From positions 1 through 48,434 of the forward strand of contig JALKBU010000321.1 in assembly GCA_023091735.1 (NCBI GenBank): a DNA stretch of 48,434 nucleotides, given 5' to 3'. This stretch comes from Trichomonas tenax. Lineage: Eukaryota > Parabasalia > Trichomonadida > Trichomonadidae. How positions within the stretch are numbered: position 1 is the first letter of the stretch; each line of letters opens with the position of its first letter. The position numbers and the translations under genes are program-made. Below the pieces are notes generated by a model. The model made no database searches and was not told where the DNA came from. It saw nothing but the letters and a program-made list of their open reading frames with translations. Shown here piece after piece: positions 1 through 10,100 of the stretch.

Positions 1-226
1 AAATTATATGTTTTTGTTACACAAAATAAAAAAAATTATGGTTAATATTTTTTGCGTATAAAAAAAAATGTTTTTTTTGTTTTTTTTCGGTTTTTAAATA
101 TTTGAGGTTTTTTTATTAATTTTGCTAAAAAAGTAAATAAAAAAATAAAAAAAAAAGAAAAAAAAAAAAAATAAAAAAAATATAAAAAAAAAAATAAAAA
201 AAAAAAAAAATAAGAAAAATGAATTA

Positions 227-271
<45 letters not shown>

Positions 272-681
272 AAAAGTAAACTCGGCATTTGTTAAAATTG
301 TAATGGTTTTGTAAAAAAAACAAATGATAAACTCCATTTTTTAATCTAGGCACTCCTCTCGATTTTTTCAAGGGCCCTCAATATTGTGAGGAACATGCCT
401 GTAGAATACCTAGATTAAAAATGTAGTTTATTGCTGAGAGTGTGATTTTTATTTATTTTTAGATAAAAATCATAAAATTTTGATAACTTCAGAAATCACG
501 ACTATCACAATTTAAAAGTTTTACGGGTGCAACAGCATACACAAAATCGCTAAAATCGGCAATAACGAATCATGTGATTATTTTCTCTTTTATAACGATA
601 AACTTTGAATCGAAAATAATCGTATGATAGAGATTTTTTTGAGATAATCAATGTAAAAATTGAGCGTCTAATTTTTAGACA
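1..681. other. AT-rich low-complexity intergenic DNA
   Basis: This stretch has no credible gene. Bases 120-270 are nearly pure A and T, with an uninterrupted A run at about 231-269. Open frames across it encode only Phe/Lys homopolymers and are composition artefacts. Bases 300-680 are ordinary AT-rich spacer leading to the decayed transporter gene that starts at 682. Confidence 0.8.
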
Positions 682-2067
682 ATGTCCGAGACAACTAATG
701 ACGTAGCATCAAAACCAAAGGTAAATGATCAAGAACTATCTGAATCAAAAGAAGAGAGCATCTCAGTTAAGATAGAAAAGGACAAAAACTGGAGATTTGA
801 TTCTCGACCACCATTAAAACCATATAAACATTGAGTATCGGTCCAGTTATCAGCCAAATAATCAATGCTGCTTATGGAATTGTTACAACATTCTACACTT
901 CCGATGCAGTCGGTGAATTAGGACTTGCAGCCATTTCAACTTACGCTCCTTTCGACAGCATGGGACGTTCATTAGGTTTTTTCCTTGCAACAGTTGCGTC
1001 GGCAGAGATTTCAGCTCTTTTTGGCCAAGGCAAAGACTACAATGTGCATCAATTAGCTGCTGATATCTTCAGGTTAAGCTTTTTGTTTGTTATAATCATT
1101 CCAGCGATTCTTGTTCTAAACCTAAAGGCAGCCGCAAAATGGTTTGGAGCTTCAGAAGTTGTTGTTGAATTAGGTTGGAAATATATCGCTCCTCTTTCAG
1201 GCTGTGCCTTTTTTCTGTAATGTATATTACTGAAACCGGACTTTTGATTGCTGAAGGAAGAACAGGTCTATCATCGGTTCTTCTAATTGTATCAGTGGAA
1301 TCATTCTTGCTTCTGCTGTGAGAAAAATCCTTGGTAATGCTTGCCACAACATGAAGCACCCTGCATTCAATCCAGTACTGAATGGATATATCTGTTCTTT
1401 CAGGTATCAGGCACTAATTATAGCAGTTTTTACTGGTATTTTCCAAGCACAGGTTCCAAGCACTTCATTTGCTTTTCAGAAGCGTGAAAACAAGAGAATT
1501 CTATGGCCCTCGTGGCATTCTTGCTGGATTTCTATTGTCTGGGGCATAATTGCAACCATAATTTGCTGGACAATTCCAACAGAATTAGCAAAATTGTTTG
1601 GAAGTTCTGAACAATATCTTGACTATGCCAAAAAATATATCACCGTAATCAATGGCCTTTCTGTCCTGATTTTTGACAAGTTCATCTAACAAGTATTTCT
1701 CCAAGCAATTCAATGGGCTTTTACTTCAATATTGATCTCATTGTTCAACAATATACTGACTATAATAGTTGCAGCGTATATCTTATATTATACAAATAAC
1801 AGTGATCCAATCAGAGTAATGTGGTGTTACTCGATTTCATACATTATTGACATTGTTGTTCTTGTTATTATTGATGCTTATCCAATGTATAAGATATATA
1901 AGGAATCCAAACAAGAATCTAGTGCCAAAGTGGACGATAACGATCAAAAGGAATCTGCTGAAAAGAAAGAATCTGACCCTGAAAAACAAGATTTGACATC
2001 TTCTGAAAAGAAAGAATCAAATAGCAGCAAAGTCAGCAGTGATAATGACCAAAAAGAATCAATATAA
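682..2067 (+). pseudogene. MATE-family multidrug/organic cation efflux transporter, decayed
   Basis: MATE proteins are 12-helix antiporters that export organic cations. A start ATG at 682 opens a 50-codon frame with a charged N-terminus ending RPPLKPYKH, then meets TGA at 832-834. The frame one base over continues at once with LSIGPVISQIINAAYG, the typical start of helix 1, so a single T appears to be missing. A second shift lies near 1210-1220 and another near 1315. After these the MATE sequence resumes (frame 1318-1689, containing ILWPSWHSCWISIVWG). An in-frame TAA at 1687-1689 interrupts the conserved stretch before QAIQWAFTSILISLFNN, after which the same frame runs to 2067 and ends in a Lys/Glu/Ser-rich tail. 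The family call rests on recognised motifs in the right order. The gene is a pseudogene unless several sequencing errors are involved. Confidence 0.82.
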
Positions 2068-2258
2068 GCAAATTCGGCTGAAGCATCTGGCTAATAAAAA
2101 CATATTTTTTTGAAGCATCGTTTTTTTAATATGTAAATCTAAGCTGATGTGTAAGATTTTAGTAAAATTAAGAATGAAAGTAAATCATAGAGTATTTAAA
2201 CTGCACAACGAGATTTTGATGCAAATGCAATAAAAATTATAATCATTTTTTTAATTCC

Positions 2259-3785
2259 TTATGCTTCTTGCTTCTTATCACTGCTATTGCTGTCCTCTTT
2301 ATTTGATCCTTTGTTCCTGAAAGCAAAGAACCGAACAAGAACACAAACAATGGCAATAACAACAATGATAGCAATCACAACACCGACAATTACACAAGTG
2401 CTTGATTTAGAATTACCTACTTTACTGCTTGATATTTCATCATCATCGTCCGGTTCATCTGTGCGTGATTCACTTTTTTCTTAGCTGTATGATCCAGGGT
2501 TTGTGAATTCATGATTGGCTTCTTTTGCAGTCATTGCATATCGAATGTCAGAATCATGTAATCTTCCAAGCATTTGCTGAACAGGGCTTGACGATGTAGA
2601 TAAAGGCGACCCAATATCTTCATACAATGATCTTATTTCAGATACATTTATGCTGATTGATAAATTGGAATCTTCTTCTAATGTATCAAATGTGAATGTT
2701 CCACTATATACTTCATGAGGATTGTAAAATGACAGTCCGTCGTTGCATCTCGGCAAAAATAATGAGTTGTCACCGGAAAATGTAAATTTACGGATTTGGA
2801 AACTTTGATCAAATTTGAAATATGAGAAAGCAGTATCTTCTTGATATGGGATATCAAACTGCGTTTCATCTGCATTGACAGCGAAAATGTGATGTTTATG
2901 TTCTGTCTTGAATGGAATAATTTCAATTGCATGTGATACTGTAAATACTGTATCTCATGTTTGGAACAACGTTTGGATTCTTGTATTTGTATGATGTTTC
3001 GTTAAACTTTGTATTATATAGTGCTCTCCAATGCTTCGGGATTTGTTTCTTTGCATCATCGTCTGATATATCGTTGACATGAACTGTATAGGATTGCTTC
3101 GATCCAACGAAAAATCCTGCAACACCGCATATTTTTTCTCCTTTTTTGATGTTATAGTTATAACTCCATAAATCTCTACTGTACTCCGAAACATCATATT
3201 TGCAGGACTTATAGTACTGGCTCAAGATTTTTGTTGCATTTGTTTCAATTTCTCCATTGGGATCATCAGAGTAATAATGATAGTTTGGCATTCGAGAAAT
3301 AGGGTTATTTCCACCATAAGTTTCATAGGAGACTGGCCAAAGATCATCTGGTGATGGATTTGTTTGTTCAGCTGAAAAAAGTTATAACGGCAGAAGGGTC
3401 CAAGTCGGTAATTTCATTAACGTAGATTGGTTTGTTATTAATTGCATCTTTCAATTCTTCACCACATTGGCTGGATCCCAGGACGGTGAGGAAAGAAAGC
3501 ATTTTGGTATTTGAGAATTGTTCGAAATTAAAGAAAGTCATCATAAATTCATTTAGAACGAAAATAAGTTTTTGATAATTTTGAATATTGAAATATATAT
3601 TCCTTCAACATTTGTGCATAAAATCTGCCTTCTCGAATCAGGTATTGATATTTTTTTCCTTCTAAAGTAATTCTGTGCTGAGAAGGCATAGCCAAGATGG
3701 AAATAGATTCGATAAGAGATAATAGAAAATTAAGATTTATTTGAGGAATATGAAAAAGAGGTTTTGGTTTTTTGTTGAGAAACAA
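2259..3785 (-). pseudogene. type I membrane surface protein, decayed
   Basis: Read on the minus strand. The 5' part (3549-3785) has a hydrophobic leader (NFLLSLIESISILAM) followed by SQHRITLEGKKYQYLIREG, then breaks by a shift near 3550. The next frame from 3544 carries LTVLGSSQCGEELKDAI and breaks near 3370. The third (2923-3291) contains CGVAGFFVGSKQSYTVHV and breaks near 2940. The last runs to TAA at 2481-2483, which is in frame: beyond it follow an acidic stalk, a membrane helix (CVIVGVVIAIIVVIAIVCVL) and a short charged tail ending at 2259. A leader, large ectodomain, single C-terminal helix and short cytoplasmic tail describe a type I surface protein. I do not recognise the ectodomain family. 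Stitching the leader piece to the rest is an inference. Confidence 0.62.
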
Positions 3786-4198
3786 TTATTATCACGGTTT
3801 TGTAAAATGAAGTCAAAATCCGATCCGATCTGCTAAAGAGTATGATCTGAAATACAAAAAAAGCAAAATATAGATTACTATTTAAATCTATACATCATAT
3901 TTCATCTTCGCATCATAATTTCATGACATTTCCTTAAATCAAACAGGAAAGATCCATAATACGATTATTTTCAATTCAAAGATGATCGTTTTAGAAGAGA
4001 AAATCATCACATGATTCGATATTGCAAATTTTCGCGCATTTTTCGAGCTCTTTCGCGTCCGCAAAACTCACGGAAACTATTTTAATTTATGAAACAAATA
4101 CAAAAGAGTCACTGGAAAACATAAATCAACAGCTGATGCAAAGTTACATTTTACAAAAACTAATAATGATATTTATTCTATAAATAATATATAAACAA
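3786..4198. other. intergenic, no gene seen
   Basis: This 413-bp spacer lies between the 3' end of the BEACH gene and the 5' end of the decayed surface gene, both on the minus strand. It has a small CG-containing island at about 4032-4070 (TTCGCGCATTT and CTTTCGCGTCC), unusual against the surrounding AT. No conserved promoter element was recognised. Confidence 0.6.
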
Positions 4199-7100
4199 TT
4201 AAAAGGAAAGAACGTGCAGTTTGTTAGTGTTCTTCACGCAAACGACTGCACGACGACACTTTCCTGCTGACTGTACGAGCTCAGGGACAATTACGATATC
4301 ATGGAAGCTCTTGACAGTCTGGAGCGTTGATCCATCAACGACGCTGAGGTGCTTCGAAGCTGTTGTAATACCAAGGAAGCATCCTTCGTTTGTTTTAATC
4401 TCAATGAGTTTAATAACTCTTGAGGATTCTTGGACTTGTCCAAGTTTGCGACCAGTTAAGTCGTAGAAAAGAACACGAGAAGGAAGATTTGCTTCGGAGC
4501 AAGAGACAGCAATTAAACCTGATTCGAGAAGGCAGATTTTATGCTCAGATGTTGGAGAACATTCGACTTTGAATGCATGAATGTATTTCAATGCAACAAG
4601 GTGAGAAACAAATACATTGTGGCCAGAATCAACACTGACAATTAATCCGATTGGAACTGATCCCGAAACAGACAAAACTGGGAATTCATGAGCTGGAATT
4701 GATCCAAGGTTTGTGAAATTCTTTATGTTGAAAACTGATAATGTGCAATCAGCACCGCCCGTAACCAAAAATTCATCATCGATGTTTGTTGCACATTGAA
4801 TGACGCTTCCTCTGTGTGCAAGTGTCACATTCTTGTTGATCTCGCTGTCGAAGTAGTAAACAGATGCGAATGAAGTTCCTTGGATGACGGAGATGAAAAT
4901 TCCAGGCTTTGGAAGGATGTCTGTGAATACATATTTACTGACTGGTGGAACACTAAAATTATAAACAGTTCCTGATGCGACGTGGATGATTGCATTGTGC
5001 ATCATGATGTGGCCGTGAGAAATGCATTCAACCTTTGAGTCCAGTGGAAAGTCGCAAATTTGGACTTGCTGGATAGGAATTGATGCTTTGCGGATAGGAT
5101 GCGCTTCTTTGAACAATTGATCAGGACAAACACCAAAGTTTGCGCAATGATTTTTTGCAAGAGTCAATATTCCTTCGTCCGTAATTGTAGCAACAATTTC
5201 TGGATATGAGAATGAGTGGAAAACATTGTTGTGTTCGATGCTTCTTCTGTGAACCCCGAATAAAAGATCGATCCATTCATTGAGGTGTTGAGAAACATAT
5301 TCACTTTCAAGAGCTCTTGAATGAAGTTGAACAAACTCCCAGGCATTCGATGCCCACTTTGGAAGGATGACATCATTAGCGCGATTGCCATCCATCAAAG
5401 TTCCTAAGTCGAAATTATTTTCATTCACTAAGAAGTGATGCGAACAGAAGAATTCAGGAGTGAGTTCTCTAAAGTCGTTCATCTGACCAGTGATTGAGCT
5501 CCATGCAGCTGGAATGGAATAGAAAAGTCTATCTGCATGATCATATCTTCCTCCTTGAAGTTTGATGTGGAGGCTTGAGAATGGTTCTTCACGAATTAAG
5601 TATCCGATGACACTTGCTGGGTTAGAGAAGTGAGATCTGTACAAACATGTTTGCAATGGATCGTTGAGATCTCTGTAAAGCTCCATAAGTCGTTCAAGTC
5701 TTTCATCATTCATTGCTCCAACAGGAATAGAAAGATCTCTGTAGTTCTTTGGATCCATGATGTCGGTTTCCTTTGGACCATTGTAGCAATTGAGAATCCA
5801 TGGGAAGACCGGATATTGAGAAATATCATTTAGAGATCTTCCTGACAAAATATTTAAGCGTGCTAAGTAAGTGAAGTTAGAGATCATTCTATCCTGCCAT
5901 TCATCGACTAAATGCGTCTTCTGGATTAAATCCATAGGCGACATATTTCCTTGAACAATTCCACTACAAACGTTTCTCAATGATTGGAAGAAACCGAACG
6001 AGAATGTGCTGCTTGAACTGACTTTATGCATCGGGATTCTCTTTGACTTTCTCATTAGAGACTTATCATAGCATTTCTGTAGAGAAGTTAAGAAACTTGC
6101 TCTTCGTGATTCTGTGGTGAAAATGAGAAAATAAGAGCGATTCTTTGATGTGAATATTTCGCAAGCATTGCTGACATGCATGTGTTTCCTGTTGAAGACG
6201 AATTCGATACTTGTGAAGTTGATTTCGATGTATTTATGCCTTCCTGATGTGTTTGGTTCACCAAAAATATCCATTTTGATGACACCATCGAAAACGAGAT
6301 TATTCTTGTTGATGAAAACTTTTCCTTCGAATCTATTGACTGTTTTAAGAAGTGTTGCGACAAATGAATATTTGGCCTTTGTCATACTTTCGATTCTGGA
6401 AACTTCTGTGAAAGAAAAGTTCTCTGACAAAATCCTCTTCAACGGAATTTCTTCCTGCTCTTGTTCGTTAACAGGCTGTGAGTCTCTGAGTTGAGAAGCC
6501 TGCCTATGAATATCAAAGTTTCTGTTTGGAGCCATGAATAAGTTTCTGCCTTTCTGATCGACCATTGGAAGGAATCTCCAGTGGACTTCCTTGAGACCAC
6601 TTGATAATGGTCCTCCATTTGATGTAGCTTCGTTGACAAATGATTGAACTAATTTGCTCGCGTGGTGTTCGACTAAAAGTCGTTTCTTTTGATGAGCATT
6701 AATATAAGAATTGAATCCATCATGATTCAATAATTGTTTCATTTTTTCTGGTGAATAATTCAAAGTTGCCAAATCTTCAGCGAATTTCGTTCTGATCTGG
6801 AAAAATGTTGGCTTGTAATCAATTAAGAACTGTGCTGCCTGCTTGATGATATAGTTCTTCATATAATCAAATCTTTCTTGGGCATCGGCTGGTTCATCGT
6901 ATGCTGCTCTTAACATGTCTAAAATCTCTGTAAAATTCCTATACTTGGCACCCACATACATGTAAGAGATTGCATGAGATAATGTTTCGTGTGTCGCAAT
7001 ACCTTTACGGGAATTGAATGCAGCAAGGAATGTGCAGACTTTTTCTTTAAGATCATCATAGTCATCAGTCATGATTGCCAATCGCGCCAGTGTTAAACCG

Positions 7101-10100
7101 TAGAATTCTATGATTGGTAATGTCAAAATTGATGCCATACTAACTTCCTCAACTTTTCTTTCTGCAGCAATCTTTGATGCAACATTGACTACTCTTATAC
7201 CAAGTTGTACCTTTCCAACAACAGTGTGCGCTTCTTGATATTGGAAGACAAAGTCTTGGTTGATATTATCATCACCCTTGCAGCTAAAAATCTGCATAAC
7301 GCTTGCTACTTCTTCGGGATTAAGATTTCTGATTGGATTTAGTTCTGATGCAAAGTATGGATTAAAGAAATAAGCTGAACAAAGTTGCCTTGTTATATAG
7401 TTCATATTGTCTTCATTTGGATTGGAGTCCATAATGTCTTTTGCAAAGTTTTCGACTGTTCCAACAAAGAGAGGAACAAAATTAACTCTCGTGTGAGTGA
7501 CTGTTGCAACAAGGATTGTAGACATGTATTTGAGTTTCATGAATGTGTTGCATGTATTAGCAATAAGTTTTGAAATCAAACCAACATTAGCATCATTAAT
7601 TTCATAATAATGATTCAAGAAAAAGAAAAGATATATGAAGAAAATCGGATCTTCACATGTGAAACCATTTAATAATAGTTTCTCAGCCTGATTGATAATT
7701 TCTGGAATCTTAGAAGGTTGCATTTTTGTGATTGCATAGAAGAAGAAAATGATGAACTCTGGGTATACAACTGGAACTGATTTATTGACAGCCATATCTT
7801 TTGTATCTAATGCGTAGAAAAGAAGCATCTGTATGAAACTCTTTTGATCCGAAACATTTGGATTCCAAGATCTGATTGCTTTATGAATTGCATTTATCAA
7901 TGCTGGATCATTCTGATTAAATTTCGATTTGTAGAGAGCAGCAATTGAATAGATACAAAGTAAAGCATGATTTTGGATATCTCTTGATTCTGATGACAAC
8001 AAAGGAACGAATCCATCATAATTTGATAAGATCGCTAATGCATCAATGATTTCGGGATTTCTTTCATGAATAAATCTCTCGAAAACTGAAAATGCTTGAA
8101 GTTTGATAAACTGAACTTTGTGGAAAGCAATGATCATGTATATGATCAAGAAAGATGATGTTGTTGGTTTCTTCTCGAATAGTTCAGCAAAGAAGTTCCA
8201 TTGTAATGATTTGAGTTTGTTTCTTTGCTCAGCTTCAAGAGATGTATTTGTAGGGAATGATTTGAAGTAGTTATCAATGAAAGAATTTGTGAAATTGCTA
8301 ATTTCTTTGTTCTCTTCTTCGGAGCAACCTGTAATTAAAAGTGGAGTTTGTGCTTGGAACAAAAGGAAATCATACGATTCAAATTCGAATGAATTTGTTG
8401 TGTCACTCCTATAGGCAGCCATTAAGCATTGCTGATAGAAAACTTCCTGGAATTCATATGGCTTTTCTGACCATAAACTAAAGTTCAACCAAATGAATTC
8501 AACCATCTGCTTCCTCAAACTATCGAGAGTCAAGTTCTTGTACATTTCAACTAACTCGGTTGCAACATGAGTCGTGAAGTATTCAGGTTTTATGTTTCTA
8601 AAGAAGCCAGATAACAATCTAAAACCTCCAATTGATTCGAAATGCTGCTGAATTTCTGTTGAAATGACGAGCAATAAACGCAAGATGACCAAAAGAGATG
8701 GCAAGAATACATCTTCATCGTCACCGACAAATTCGCGATTTACTACTTGGAACAATGGAATGAAGCCAATAAAGACTCCATCCATTTCAATAACATCGAT
8801 GATTGTCGTACAAAATGTCACTGCTGTTCCAAACAAAATTGGCGTTTGATCTGAGAACGGTGAAGCATTCAATATCTTTCCTTGCTGAGCTAAACAGGGA
8901 TGAAGAGATACAATAGCATTCTTAAGTTGTCCATAGCTATTTCTGCTCTTTGCAAATTCCTTCATAACAAGATTGACATCATCAGTTGAGAATATATATG
9001 TTGGACCAATATCAACAGCCAAGTGCGCTTTATCATTGCAACCAATCTGAACTAATATACTGTTATCGAAGCTTAACTTATTGAAAGCAATTGTCTGCAT
9101 CTTTGTTTCATTAATATAAAGCGTAAAGTTTCCATCAGAATATGAAAGAAGGATATAGTACCACTGCTGCTTTCTGAAGTTATATTTGAAGCATGCTGAC
9201 ATTTTGAGATTAGAACTTTTGGTGATTGCGATTTTAAGTTCAGATTTCTCTGAGAAAGAAATGGAAACATTGACAGATGAATCTATCATTGTAATCAATG
9301 GTGCATTCTCTGTGCATGATCTATCCATTCTTATCGTGGTAACAAGACTCCAAGGAGAGTTTAATGCATTTGATGGAAGATTTGGACCAATAATGCAATC
9401 AGTGATACCGTTTAAGTGGAAGAATGATGTAACTGGTGAATTATTGCTTTCAATGATCATATTGATTAAAGCATTAATAACTTCTTGATGCTTTTTTGAT
9501 CTTGTTTCAGCATCAAGATAAAGAGATCTGAAAGTTTCGTTCATTATCAACTGAGAATAAAACAGTGAAGAAATTGTTGTGTAAAGGTTCAAAGCGTGCA
9601 TTAATAATTTTTCATTATCACACCTTTCAAGTGAATATCTGATGGCATCTGCATGGAAGCATTCGAAGCAATTGGATGAGGAACTCTTGCAAAGCTCGAT
9701 TATTGCTAAAATGATTGTTTCTTCATATTCGGAACCTTTAATAACATTAATAAGTATTCTGATAGCTTCTCTGTTTTGGATAGTTAGCGATGTGCAATTG
9801 TCAAGTGTGCATTTCGTATTTAGTGCCAATGAAATTAATGAATTAATTACTTCCATTGACAATCCATTTTTGTTGATAGAATTGACTATGTTGGAGTATA
9901 TTGTTGTGAACTTTGTGTTTAAAATTTCAATATATTGAGGATACTTGATAGTGAATGTTGTTAATGCGTTGTTATAGGTTAAAAGATCCATCAAATCATT
10001 CGAAGCAGCGATGTATTTGGAAGAAAGATCGAAAAAAGAGTTTTCCTCAAAGTTTGGCAAAAATGATAATGGAAATGTTTCAATTGATTCCGTAAACTGT

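Noticed and set aside
42..371. 109-codon minus-strand frame rich in Phe
   Set aside because: It consists of the poly-A/T tract read as Phe homopolymer, with no domain or conserved feature.
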